Made by a program: the position numbers and the translations under genes. Under the pieces are notes generated by a model. The model was not told the origin of the DNA. It was given only the letters and a program-made list of their open reading frames with translations, and ran no database searches. A stretch of DNA of 64,000 nucleotides from Pontibacter arcticus (lineage in GTDB: Bacteria; Bacteroidota; Bacteroidia; Cytophagales; Hymenobacteraceae): positions 957,080 to 1,021,079 of the forward strand of contig NZ_QMDV01000001.1 in the NCBI RefSeq assembly GCF_003284895.1. The letters run 5' to 3'. This document shows positions 16,505 through 25,202 of this stretch, in pieces (the first letter of the stretch is position 1; every line of letters begins with the position of its first letter).

Positions 16505-19432
16505 ATGAAATTTAATTATTTAACTTCATTTATACGGGATTACCTTATCGCAATTCTTTCTTTTCTGCTGATTTTTCTGCTGACCATTTTCGTGTACCAG
16601 GAAACAAGCAAGAAGGCGGAAGAACGAAGTGCGAAATTATTTGACGTCCGGGCTAACCAGGCCACGGAAGCGATCAAATCCAGAATGTATGATTATATAC
16701 AAATACTGGTAGGCGCAAAAGCGCTGTTTGTTGCCTCCGATACAGTAGAGCGCAAAGCATGGCGGGAGTATTACAAAAACCTGAACCTGGATGAGAACTA
16801 CCCGGGCATACAAGGCATTGGCTACACACAAAGTATCAGGCCCGGAGAACTAAGAAAAGTAAAGCAAAACTTAATAGCAGAAGGCTTTCCGGATTTCGTA
16901 ATAACGCCCCGTGGCAAGCGCCCCGAATATACAGCCATTATTTACCTGGAGCCTTTTAATGCGCGCAACAGGCGTGCTTTTGGGTACGATATGTTTTCGG
17001 ATCCGGTACGCCAGTCGGCGATGCGTATGGCCCGCGATACCAAACAGGCAACCATGAGTGCAAAGGTACGGCTGGTGCAGGAAACCGGTAAAAACGAGCA
17101 GACCGGCTTCCTTATTTACCTGCCTGTTTACCGCAAGAATCTGGACCCGCAATCGATAACTGACCGCCAGAAGTTAATTAAAGGGTACATATACAGCCCG
17201 TTCAGGGCAGGCGACCTGATGCGCGCTATTTTAGGGGATGATTTTAATGACCTGGACGTGGAAGTGTATGATGGCGCCAATATCACCAAAAAAGGATTGA
17301 TCTACAGCACTACGCCTAACCTGCTTTATGGCACCAAGAGCAGAGAATATACTAGGCTTAATACCTTAACAATCGGTAACCATACCTGGCGGCTTTACAT
17401 AACCGGCAAGCCACGCTTCGATCAGTCAGCAGATTCGGAGTTGCCTTTCTTTATTCTGGTAGGTGGCAGTATCATTAGCCTGCTGATGTTCTTTATTATC
17501 TGGTCGCTTTCTAATGTGCGCCGCTCCAACCGCCTGAAACAAACCATTACCGATAATGCCACTGCAGCGCTTTTTATCATTAACTCGAAAGGCTACTGTA
17601 CCTTTATGAACCCGGCCGCTGAGAAAATGACAGGCTTTACGTTCGAGGAAATGGCAGAAGATACCTTGCACAATAAACTGCATTACAAGTATCCGGACGG
17701 GAGGCCGATGCCTGCATCTGATTGCCCGATGTACACAGCACTTACCGTTAGCGGACCTTTGCATAACTACGAAACAGTCTTTTTCCGGAAAGATGGCTCA
17801 GCCTTGAATGTATCCTGTGAAGTACAACCGATACTGGAAAGTGGCCGCGAAGCATACGCCATTATCGAAGCGCGGGATATAACGAACGAGAAACGCGCCC
17901 AGGAAGCGATTGTAGAAAGCGAAAAGCGTTTCAGGATGATGGCTGATAATGCCCCCGTTATGATCCGGATTACAGATGACCGGAAACAGGTCATGTACGG
18001 CAACAAACAATGGATCGATTTTACTGGGCTAACCCTCCACGAAACAAAAACTCAGGGCTGGCAACAGCTTATTCATCCAAAAGACCTTGCAGGGTTTAAT
18101 GAGATATTCTCGAAGGCAGTGGTAGATAAATCCGCTTTCCGGGTAGAGTACCGCATGCGCCGTCGCGATGGAAAGTATAGATGGGTTGTGGGTACCAACA
18201 CGCCACGCCTGGGCGCAAATAACGAGTTTCTGGGCCACATCAGTTCGATCATCGATATCACAGAAATAAAGAAGGCCGAACAAAAGATAAAACAGAACGC
18301 AGAGTTACTCCAGAAACTCTTCCTGGAGGTACCTGCAGTGGTAGGGCTGGTGCGCGTACCGGATTTCCAGTATGTATTGGCAAACCCGCTTTACAGGCAG
18401 CTTTACGGCAACAGGCAACTGGTAGGCAAAACCATACAGGAAGCACACAGCAGAACAGAAATAGGCAAACTAAAGCAACGCCTGGAAAAAGTATACGCCA
18501 CAGGCGAAGTATTTGTGGGCAACGAAATGCCTGTTACGGTAGAGGATGAAGCTGGCAATGAAGTAATGAGCGGCTTCTTTAACCTGGTGTACCAGCCGCT
18601 GCTGGATGTAAAGGGGGGCGTGGAAGCAATTCTTATTTTTGCAGTTGATGTAACCGAGCTTGTTAAGACACGCAAAAACATTGCAATTGCAAATGATGAG
18701 CTGAGCGAGAAAAATATAGAACTGCTCCGCATCAACAACGACCTGGACAGCTTTGTGTATACGGCATCGCACGACCTGAAATCGCCGATTGCCAACATGG
18801 AAGGCCTGGTTACCCTGCTGCGCGATATACTGCAGGGCAAACTCGAAGAACAGGACGGGCAGGTACTGGATATGGTCGCGAGCTCTATTAACAAATTAAA
18901 ACGCACCATTGCCGACCTTGCCGAAATAACCAAAGTGCAGAAAGATCTGCAATCGGAAGTGGAACCGCTTAAATTCTCTGCCAAGTTACAGGACGTGCTC
19001 ACCGATATTGAGCCGCTCGTGCAGGAATCCGGTGCTACCATTGAAACCGATTTTAAAGTAGACCAGATTCTGTATGCCCCTAAAAACCTGCGCAGCATTA
19101 TTTACAACCTGGTATCCAATGGTATAAAGTATAGATCGTCGGGACGCGTGCCGGTTGTGAAAGTATGTACGTACCAGGAGGATAACTTTATTGTGATGGA
19201 GGTGTCTGACAACGGCCTCGGCATTAAAGAAGACCAGCAGCACAAACTGTTCAGCATGTTCAGGCGTTTGCACACGCACGTAGAGGGCACCGGCATTGGC
19301 TTGTACATCATCAAGCGCATTATCGAAAACAACGGCGGCCGCATCGAGGTAATCAGTGAGCTGGACAAAGGCACAACTTTTAAAGTATACTTCAAGCAAG
19401 AAACCCAGAAACTTAAGCCTGTTGCAAGTTAA
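16505..19432 (+). CDS. Hybrid-sensing histidine kinase (CHASE, three PAS, HisKA, HATPase)
   Basis: A membrane-bound sensor kinase of about 975 residues from the ATG at 16505. An upstream in-frame ATG (16421) would add 28 residues before the first membrane helix and is less likely. Order: helix ~17-36; periplasmic CHASE domain with GYDMFSDPVRQSAM near 159; second helix near 312-334; PAS domains near 350, 478 and 602; HisKA with the phospho-acceptor His in ASHDLKSP near 756; HATPase with N box NLVSNGIKYR near 867, DNGLGIKE and GTGIGLYIIK. There is no receiver domain and no response regulator adjacent, so the partner must be encoded elsewhere. CHASE usually binds small ligands such as cytokinin-like adenines or peptides; the ligand here is unknown. 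Confidence 0.93.
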   Translation: MKFNYLTSFIRDYLIAILSFLLIFLLTIFVYQETSKKAEERSAKLFDVRANQATEAIKSRMYDYIQILVGAKALFVASDTVERKAWREYYKNLNLDENYPGIQGIGYTQSIRPGELRKVKQNLIAEGFPDFVITPRGKRPEYTAIIYLEPFNARNRRAFGYDMFSDPVRQSAMRMARDTKQATMSAKVRLVQETGKNEQTGFLIYLPVYRKNLDPQSITDRQKLIKGYIYSPFRAGDLMRAILGDDFNDLDVEVYDGANITKKGLIYSTTPNLLYGTKSREYTRLNTLTIGNHTWRLYITGKPRFDQSADSELPFFILVGGSIISLLMFFIIWSLSNVRRSNRLKQTITDNATAALFIINSKGYCTFMNPAAEKMTGFTFEEMAEDTLHNKLHYKYPDGRPMPASDCPMYTALTVSGPLHNYETVFFRKDGSALNVSCEVQPILESGREAYAIIEARDITNEKRAQEAIVESEKRFRMMADNAPVMIRITDDRKQVMYGNKQWIDFTGLTLHETKTQGWQQLIHPKDLAGFNEIFSKAVVDKSAFRVEYRMRRRDGKYRWVVGTNTPRLGANNEFLGHISSIIDITEIKKAEQKIKQNAELLQKLFLEVPAVVGLVRVPDFQYVLANPLYRQLYGNRQLVGKTIQEAHSRTEIGKLKQRLEKVYATGEVFVGNEMPVTVEDEAGNEVMSGFFNLVYQPLLDVKGGVEAILIFAVDVTELVKTRKNIAIANDELSEKNIELLRINNDLDSFVYTASHDLKSPIANMEGLVTLLRDILQGKLEEQDGQVLDMVASSINKLKRTIADLAEITKVQKDLQSEVEPLKFSAKLQDVLTDIEPLVQESGATIETDFKVDQILYAPKNLRSIIYNLVSNGIKYRSSGRVPVVKVCTYQEDNFIVMEVSDNGLGIKEDQQHKLFSMFRRLHTHVEGTGIGLYIIKRIIENNGGRIEVISELDKGTTFKVYFKQETQKLKPVAS

Positions 19433-19515
19433 GAAGCAAGTATAAAACAGGTTCGTCTTAGCCTCTGAATCATACTTTGCATATTATCCCATTCAAGAAT
19501 TAGCACACTACCTAT

Positions 19516-20895
19516 ATGGCTAAAATAAAAACATCGTACTTCTGCCAGAACTGCGGCGCCCAATCAGCAAAATGGATTGGTAAATGCCCGGCCTGCGGCG
19601 AATGGAATACTTATGTAGAAGAGGTAGTGCAGCGCGAAGAAGTAACGCCTACCAGTGCCTGGAAAGTGGGTAGCAGCTCCGCACAGGTATCCAGCAAGCC
19701 AAAGCCGATAGCCGACATCAGTTACCAGGAGCAGCAACGCATCATTACCCAGGACCAGGAACTGAACCGCGTACTAGGTGGTGGCATTGTGCCGGGTTCG
19801 ATGGTACTGATCGGGGGCGAGCCGGGCATCGGCAAATCTACGCTGATGTTACAAATAGCCTTAACCTTGAGCAGTTTACGGGTATTGTATGTGAGCGGCG
19901 AGGAAAGCGAGCAGCAGATAAAAATGCGCGCCGAACGCCTTGTAGCCCAAACCTCAGACTGCTTTATACTGACCGAAACCGGCACACAGAATATTTTTAA
20001 ACAGATAGAACTGCTGCGCCCACAAGTATTGATCATCGACTCGATCCAGACGCTGCATTCTACGTTTATTGAGGCAGGTGCCGGCAGCGTAAGCCAGGTG
20101 CGCGAGTGTACCGCCGAATTGCTGAAGTTTGCAAAAGAAAGCGGCACACCTGTTTTCCTGATCGGCCACATTACAAAAGAAGGCAACCTGGCCGGGCCTA
20201 AAATTCTGGAACACATGGTAGATACGGTGCTGCAGTTCGAAGGCGACCGCCACATGACCTACCGCATACTTCGTACTACCAAAAACCGCTTCGGCTCTAC
20301 TTCTGAACTGGGCATTTACGAAATGATGGGCTCCGGCCTGCGCGAAGTAAGCAACCCTTCCGAGATACTGATTACCCAACGCGAAGACGCTTTCAGTGGC
20401 ATATCCATCGGCGGAACGCTGGAAGGAAACCGGCCTTTACTGATAGAAGTACAAAGTCTGGTTAGCCCTGCTACGTATGGCACACCACAACGCACCAGCA
20501 CCGGTTTTGATGGCAAACGCCTGAACATGCTGCTGGCCGTACTCGAGAAAAGAGGCGGTTACAAACTGGGCGCACAGGACGTGTTCCTGAACATTGCCGG
20601 CGGCTTGAAAGTAGAAGACCCGGCACTGGACCTGGCTGTATGTGTGTCCATACTCTCGTCTTTCGAGGATATAGCCATACCCAGCACCACCTGTTTTGCC
20701 GCAGAAGTTGGGTTGGGTGGCGAAGTGCGTGCCGTTAACCGCGTAGAAAACCGCATCACGGAAGCAGAAAAACTGGGCTTTACCGATATCTATATTTCAA
20801 AGTATAACAAGAAAGGCGTAGACCTGAGCAAATTCACGATCAGAATCCACGCGTTTGGCAGGCTCGAAGAAGTTTTCGGAAGCTTATTCGGGTAA
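19516..20895 (+). CDS. radA: DNA repair protein RadA (Sms)
   Basis: A RecA-like branch-migration helicase acting in recombination and repair. The N-terminal zinc finger (C10, C13, C24, C27) is intact. Walker A is GGEPGIGKST near residue 101, the RadA-specific KNRFG near residue 256, and the Lon-like C-terminal domain runs from about residue 290 (RTSTGFDGKRLNMLLAVLEK and PALDLAVCVSI). At 459 residues the length is normal. In transforming bacteria RadA also extends incoming single strands, which is of interest given the iterated octamer clustered just downstream. Confidence 0.97.
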   Translation: MAKIKTSYFCQNCGAQSAKWIGKCPACGEWNTYVEEVVQREEVTPTSAWKVGSSSAQVSSKPKPIADISYQEQQRIITQDQELNRVLGGGIVPGSMVLIGGEPGIGKSTLMLQIALTLSSLRVLYVSGEESEQQIKMRAERLVAQTSDCFILTETGTQNIFKQIELLRPQVLIIDSIQTLHSTFIEAGAGSVSQVRECTAELLKFAKESGTPVFLIGHITKEGNLAGPKILEHMVDTVLQFEGDRHMTYRILRTTKNRFGSTSELGIYEMMGSGLREVSNPSEILITQREDAFSGISIGGTLEGNRPLLIEVQSLVSPATYGTPQRTSTGFDGKRLNMLLAVLEKRGGYKLGAQDVFLNIAGGLKVEDPALDLAVCVSILSSFEDIAIPSTTCFAAEVGLGGEVRAVNRVENRITEAEKLGFTDIYISKYNKKGVDLSKFTIRIHAFGRLEEVFGSLFG

Positions 20896-21021
20896 GTATA
20901 AAGTATAAATTAAAGTATAAGAGAAAGCCTCTCATCAGAAACAGAGAAAATCATACTTTAAAAGTATAACTTACTGATACCCATACTTCCGGAAATAGAA
21001 AGCGTTAATCAAAGTATAAAT
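20893..21021. repeat. Dense cluster of AAGTATAA motifs downstream of radA
   Basis: Five exact AAGTATAA copies lie within 130 bp after the radA stop (near 20894, 20901, 20913, 20962 and 21011), together with degenerate CATACTT copies in the opposite orientation near 20953 and 20981. No gene is present. The rest of the radA-21215 spacer holds only the terminator at 21024. Confidence 0.85.
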
Positions 21022-21023
21022 CT

Positions 21024-21075
21024 AAACAGAAAGCCGCCCGGTGCCATAGGCAACAGGCGGCTTTCTGTTTGTTTA
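21024..21075 (+). terminator. Terminator downstream of radA
   Basis: A 15-bp stem (AAACAGAAAGCCGCC with GGCGGCTTTCTGTTT) and a 17-nt loop, with T-rich sequence following. Confidence 0.85.
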
Positions 21076-21214
21076 CCGTTCCGTACGGCATACTACACTA
21101 TAAAAAACTGTTCTTCGACTAATCCGTACTTTAAATTTACCTATCTACTTCAATTACAGATAGTTTTATAGGATTATTTTAATTGTTAGATATTTAACTA
21201 AATCCAGTTTACAT

Positions 21215-22402
21215 ATGGCTTTGATAAACAAAACAGACATTGAGAAATTGCTCAATGTACAGACAAGTACGCCGAATGCATTATGTATTTCCATCTACAT
21301 ACCCACGCACCGCGCAGGCCACGAAACACTGAATGGCCAGGATGCTACACTTTTTAAAAACAAGATAAGGGAAGCCAGAACCTTGCTGGAGCGCCACGAT
21401 GTACCTGAAAACGAAATAGAGACCTACCTGAAACCTGCTGAAGAATTGCTGGACGATACAAATTTCTGGCGCCACCAGGCCGAAGGTTTAGCTGTATTTA
21501 TTACCAAAGGATTTTCGACGCACTATACTGTGCCCGTAACCATGCCGGATGTAGTGTATGTGCTGGATCAGTTCTATTTTACCCCGCTTTTACCAATTCT
21601 GAGCCAGAACGGCCGCTTCTTTATACTTAACCTGTTCCGCGAAAAAGTTAGTTTCTACGAAGCTACAGTAGAGCGTATCCGGGCAATTGATATTGCTGGC
21701 TTTGTACCTGATAGTATGAACAAAGCCCTTAAGTTTGATATCAAGGGCAACGACCAGGATTTCCATAACTCAACCACCACTACCAACGGAACAAATATTG
21801 TACATGGTGCCGGTAGCACGAAAGGCGATGAAGAGCACGAACGCGTGCGCGAGTTTATGCTGGAAATAGACAACAGCCTGCAGCAAATCTTGCATAACGC
21901 AACTGAACCGCTGGTGCTGGCTGGCGTAGATCATTATTGCGCTATTTACCGCAACTTCAGCAAGTATAAACATATTGTACCGGGCAACATCAATGTAAAT
22001 GAAAGCACAGCAGGCCTTAGCCCGAATGCGCTGCACGAAAAAGCGCTGGAGCTTGTGAAACCAATGATGCACCAGAACCATTCTGACTCGCTTAGCCGCT
22101 ACGAAAACGTGGCTGGCACCGGCGTAACCTCCGAGGATCTGGCAACTGTAGCTGCAGAAGCCGTGCATGGCCGCGTAGATACCTTATTTATTTCACCAAG
22201 CGAGCCAGTTTGGGGCTTATATGATGAGAAAAATGCGACTGCCGTTATTCATGAGGAGTACCAGCGCGGCGACCACGACCTGATTAACCTGGCTGCCATT
22301 AAAACCATACAGCAAGGCGGGAAAGTGTTTGTAAGCAGCTACGATGGCATGGCCGAAGTAAGCAACGGCAATGGCAACGTAAAAGCTTTGTTCCGTTACT
22401 AA
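21215..22402 (+). CDS. baeRF-like (archaeo-eukaryotic release-factor-like) protein
   Basis: A 395-residue protein resembling the bacterial aeRF1-like (baeRF) families defined by Burroughs and Aravind. The N-terminal domain has the family wording LCISIYIPTHRAGHET and LLDDTNFWRHQAEGLAVFI. The middle has NGRFFILNLFREKVSFYEAT, and the C-terminal domain reads LVLAGVDHYCAIYRNF and GRVDTLFISPSEPVWG. A low-complexity linker (STTTTNG) near residue 190 precedes the acidic GDEEHERVREF helix. These proteins are thought to act at ribosomes or on tRNA, possibly in stress or conflict, but no activity is established. It is a single-gene unit bounded by terminators on both sides. Confidence 0.7.
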   Translation: MALINKTDIEKLLNVQTSTPNALCISIYIPTHRAGHETLNGQDATLFKNKIREARTLLERHDVPENEIETYLKPAEELLDDTNFWRHQAEGLAVFITKGFSTHYTVPVTMPDVVYVLDQFYFTPLLPILSQNGRFFILNLFREKVSFYEATVERIRAIDIAGFVPDSMNKALKFDIKGNDQDFHNSTTTTNGTNIVHGAGSTKGDEEHERVREFMLEIDNSLQQILHNATEPLVLAGVDHYCAIYRNFSKYKHIVPGNINVNESTAGLSPNALHEKALELVKPMMHQNHSDSLSRYENVAGTGVTSEDLATVAAEAVHGRVDTLFISPSEPVWGLYDEKNATAVIHEEYQRGDHDLINLAAIKTIQQGGKVFVSSYDGMAEVSNGNGNVKALFRY

Positions 22403-22444
22403 GCCTGGCCTGTTGGCACTTTTAACCAGAACCTGTACTTTAGT

Positions 22445-22471
22445 GGGGCAGCCGCCATGGCTGCCCCTTTT
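22445..22471 (+). terminator. Terminator downstream of the baeRF-like gene
   Basis: GGGGCAGCC, a 5-nt loop and GGCTGCCCC, then a T-run; 42 bp after the stop codon. Confidence 0.85.
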
Positions 22472-22509
22472 GCTTTGCAGCAAAAATGCTTTTAGAGCCT
22501 TTTTAGTTT

Positions 22510-22517
22510 TACCTTTG
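22510..22517 (+). promoter_or_regulatory. Putative -7 box of the radical SAM gene (very short leader)
   Basis: TACCTTTG matches TAnnTTTG exactly and ends 7 nt before the ATG at 22525, so transcription would start at or near the start codon. No clear -33 TTG is seen. Confidence 0.45.
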
Positions 22518-22524
22518 CTGCCCT

Positions 22525-23547
22525 ATGCTACCAAACCTGACAGATGGGTTTAATTTTTTATCCAAACTAACACCGCTACGCGCCTTTAATGCCGTGCAGG
22601 TAGTTAGCAGCTATATTGTGTCTAAAGTATCCGGTAAAGCGGTGCACTGGGGCTTGCCTTTAAGTATATCCTTAGAGCCAACTACCTCTTGTAATCTGCG
22701 CTGTCCCGAGTGCCCGAGTGGGCTTCGCTCCTTTACGCGCCCTACCGGTATGTTACAGCCTGAGCTGTTCAGACAAACCATAGATGAGCTGCACCGCCGG
22801 CTTTTATACCTGGTATTCTATTTTCAGGGAGAGCCTTACTTGCACAAAAACTTTTTGCAGATGGTAAAGTATGCATCGGGCAAAGGCATTTACACAGCTA
22901 CCTCCACTAACGCACATTACCTCGATGACGAAACAGCACGCCAAACAGTAGAATCCGGGTTAGACAGGCTGATCGTTTCGATTGATGGCACAACCCAGAA
23001 CACGTATGCCGCTTACCGCGTGGGGGGCAAATTAGATAAGGTATTACAGGGAACCAGAAACGTAGTAAAATGGAAAAAAGAGCTCGGTTCTAAAACGCCG
23101 CATATTATGTTTCAGTTTTTGGTAGTAAAACCTAACGAGCACCAGCTGGAAGACGTAAAAAACCTGGCGCAGGAACTGGGCGTGGATGAAGTGGTTTTCA
23201 AAACAGCTCAGATCTACGATTACGCGCAGGGTTCTCCCCTGATACCTACCATTGATTATTACAGCCGCTACACTAACAACGGAGATGGCAGTTATAGTAT
23301 AAAAAATAAACTCCTGAACCACTGCTGGCGTATGTGGCATTCGTGCGTCATTACCTGGGATGGCCTGGTGGTGCCTTGTTGTTTTGATAAGGATGCTGAA
23401 TACAGGCTGGGCGATCTGAAAGGAACCAGTTTCAGGGATTTGTGGCGCGGCAACAAGTATAAGCAGTTCAGGCAATCAGTTTTGCGTTCCAGAGCCGAAA
23501 TTGAGATGTGCCGCAACTGTACCGAAGGTACCAAAGTATGGGCCTGA
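22525..23547 (+). CDS. Radical SAM protein with SPASM domain
   Basis: A 340-residue radical SAM enzyme. The cluster-binding motif is CNLRCPEC (CxxxCxxC) near residues 57-64 inside LEPTTSCNLRCPEC. SAM-contacting stretches FYFQGEPYLHK and VSIDG follow. The C-terminal SPASM region has cysteines at CWRMWHSC, VVPCCFDKDAEYRLGD and MCRNC, enough to bind auxiliary iron-sulfur clusters. Enzymes of this shape modify peptides or act in cell-envelope sugar pathways. No precursor peptide or partner gene is visible next to it; the downstream gene, 18 bp away, is a MscS channel. The substrate is not predictable. Confidence 0.9.
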   Translation: MLPNLTDGFNFLSKLTPLRAFNAVQVVSSYIVSKVSGKAVHWGLPLSISLEPTTSCNLRCPECPSGLRSFTRPTGMLQPELFRQTIDELHRRLLYLVFYFQGEPYLHKNFLQMVKYASGKGIYTATSTNAHYLDDETARQTVESGLDRLIVSIDGTTQNTYAAYRVGGKLDKVLQGTRNVVKWKKELGSKTPHIMFQFLVVKPNEHQLEDVKNLAQELGVDEVVFKTAQIYDYAQGSPLIPTIDYYSRYTNNGDGSYSIKNKLLNHCWRMWHSCVITWDGLVVPCCFDKDAEYRLGDLKGTSFRDLWRGNKYKQFRQSVLRSRAEIEMCRNCTEGTKVWA

Positions 23548-23564
23548 TCTTAAAAAAACGTTAG

Positions 23565-24494
23565 ATGAAAGCGATAAACAATGCTTTAGACTTACTGCTG
23601 CAAAAGCTGAATAACTGGGGCGAACACCTGGTACTAATGTTACCCAACATCTTTATTGCGCTTGTACTCCTGATCGCGACCTTTTATATCGCGCGTCTCC
23701 TCCGCAAATGGATCGAACGGTTTATAAATCGTTTCTCGCACAGCGCTGCCCTTAATAACCTGATTACTACCCTGATCTACATTGCTATATTGCTGGTGGG
23801 GTTTTTCTTTGTGCTGAGTGTGCTGCAACTCGATGGAGTAGTTATCTCGTTACTGGCCGGTGTTGGTATCATCGGTTTAGCGTTGGGTTTTGCCTTTCAG
23901 GATATTGCTGCCAACTTTATATCAGGCGTTATCATAGCTGTGCAAAAGCCGTTTAGTGTAGGCGATATGATCGAAACAAACGGTTATTTAGGTATGATCG
24001 AACGCATTACGCTTCGTACCGTGGATGTCCGGAAAACAACCGGTGAGCTGGTGCGTTTGCCTAACAAGATGGTGTTCGAGAATCCGGTTACCAACTTTTC
24101 TTACCAGCATGTGCGCCGCGTAGACCTGGATATGGGTGTATCGTTTGCCGAAGACCTGGAGAAAGTACAGCAGGTAATTATTACTACGTTGCAGGATGTT
24201 AAGAACCGCGTAAAAACACGTGATATTGAAGTGATGTACGATGAGTTTGGTGATAGCTCCATCAATCTTGTTGTCCGGTTCTGGGTAACGTATAAAAGGC
24301 AGTTTGACTATGTAAGCGCTAAAAGTGATGCTATTATCCGCATAAAAAAGGCGTTCGACAGAGAGGGTATTACGATTCCGTTCCCGATCCGGACAATGGA
24401 TTTTGCTATGAAAGGCGGAGAAACGCTTAGTGAAGAATTACAGAAAGTTACGAACGGGCAGGCGCAAAACGATAAGCCGCAAGACGGGGAATAA
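23565..24494 (+). CDS. Small-conductance mechanosensitive channel (MscS family)
   Basis: A 309-residue inner-membrane channel that opens on hypo-osmotic membrane tension. Three helices are seen (about residues 22-44, 62-82 and 87-112). The third is the Gly/Ala-rich pore helix (LLAGVGIIGLALGFAFQDIAANFISG), followed by the beta domain starting QKPFSVGDMIE and GMIERITLRTVDV, with LPNKMVFENPVTNFS. The C-terminus is an alpha/beta cytoplasmic cage ending IPFPIRTMDF, then a short polar tail. It follows the radical SAM gene by 18 bp and is probably cotranscribed with it. Confidence 0.95.
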   Translation: MKAINNALDLLLQKLNNWGEHLVLMLPNIFIALVLLIATFYIARLLRKWIERFINRFSHSAALNNLITTLIYIAILLVGFFFVLSVLQLDGVVISLLAGVGIIGLALGFAFQDIAANFISGVIIAVQKPFSVGDMIETNGYLGMIERITLRTVDVRKTTGELVRLPNKMVFENPVTNFSYQHVRRVDLDMGVSFAEDLEKVQQVIITTLQDVKNRVKTRDIEVMYDEFGDSSINLVVRFWVTYKRQFDYVSAKSDAIIRIKKAFDREGITIPFPIRTMDFAMKGGETLSEELQKVTNGQAQNDKPQDGE

Positions 24495-24503
24495 ACAGAT
24501 AAC

Positions 24504-24537
24504 AAAAAAGGCCGGTAAAACTTACCGGCCTTTTTTG
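24504..24537. terminator. Bidirectional terminator between mscS and the 24538 gene
   Basis: Stem AAGGCCGGTAA with TTACCGGCCTT, A-run on the left and T-run on the right, lying between two convergent genes. Confidence 0.9.
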
Positions 24538-24876
24538 TTACTTATCTCTTTTATCGAGGTTCTTACCTAAGTCTTCCACCTGCTTCAGGAAGTTATCTAC
24601 TTTCTCATCGGCATAAGGGCCATACGAGTTTGAGATAGTGCCTTTCAGGCCGTTATCAGTTTCGATGGCATACAATATAGACATATCATCCGGGTTGCTT
24701 TCGCCTTCAAAACGATAAAAATCTACTATGCGCACCTGGCCAACTGAAAACACACTTTTATCATCCATCGTGCAAAGTGTGCCATCTGCATTTACTTTAA
24801 AATCATTCTTATAACCGTCTTTACGCAAGCGGTTCAGTACGTTTACAAGTGATCTTTCTTCAACTTTATCTTCCAT
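24538..24876 (-). CDS. Small conserved Bacteroidota protein (often labelled 'phosphoribosylpyrophosphate synthetase')
   Basis: About 112 residues from the Met at 24876 (MEDKVEERSLV). The core matches a small Bacteroidota family: LVNVLNRLRKDGYKNDF, an acidic linker, then FYRFEGESNPDDMSILYAIE and GLKGTISNSYGPYAD. Databases often call members phosphoribosylpyrophosphate synthetase. That name is not supported: the protein is far too short and shows no PRPP-binding loop. The fold is probably a small alpha/beta domain of unknown function. The longer reading frame to 24924 lacks conservation by eye. Confidence 0.75.
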   Translation of the reverse strand: MEDKVEERSLVNVLNRLRKDGYKNDFKVNADGTLCTMDDKSVFSVGQVRIVDFYRFEGESNPDDMSILYAIETDNGLKGTISNSYGPYADEKVDNFLKQVEDLGKNLDKRDK

Positions 24877-24991
24877 ATCGTTACGTTTTTGATGTTCTGT
24901 ATTCGAGTATAGAACTATACGCAAAAAAGGATTTAGGATACAGTTAAGGCTTCAAAAAAGTATAAATGCTTACGCAGGAAGTATAAAATGC

Positions 24992-25171
24992 TTAAAGTGA
25001 AGCCGCTTTTTTCTGGTCCAGCTCTTTCTGAATCTTTTTGAAATCGATGGTAGAGCAGCTGCCGCAGCCTTTTGCGCAACCGTCTTTTACATTAAAAGCC
25101 CTATAGATAACGCGCCCAACGTAAAACGCCGCTACTAAGAAAACAACGAGAATAAGAAGCTCCTGTATCAT
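24992..25171 (-). CDS. FeoB-associated Cys-rich membrane protein
   Basis: A 59-residue protein from the Met at 25171: one N-terminal membrane helix (IQELLILVVFLVAAFYVGRVIY), then a Cys cluster DGCAKGCGSCSTID and a basic tail. This is the pattern of the small FeoB-associated Cys-rich proteins. In other genomes they accompany the ferrous-iron transporter FeoB; here no feoA/feoB is in the window. The gene is 31 bp downstream of the inositol monophosphatase gene on the same strand. The longer frame to 25279 overlaps that gene and is rejected. Confidence 0.8.
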   Translation of the reverse strand: MIQELLILVVFLVAAFYVGRVIYRAFNVKDGCAKGCGSCSTIDFKKIQKELDQKKAASL

Positions 25172-25202
25172 AGCTTTAAAACCCTGACTAAGTATAAAAA
25201 GT

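Noticed and set aside
24538-24876. PRPP synthetase
   Set aside because: The database label for this small family is not backed by sequence: no PRPP loop, and only ~112 residues.
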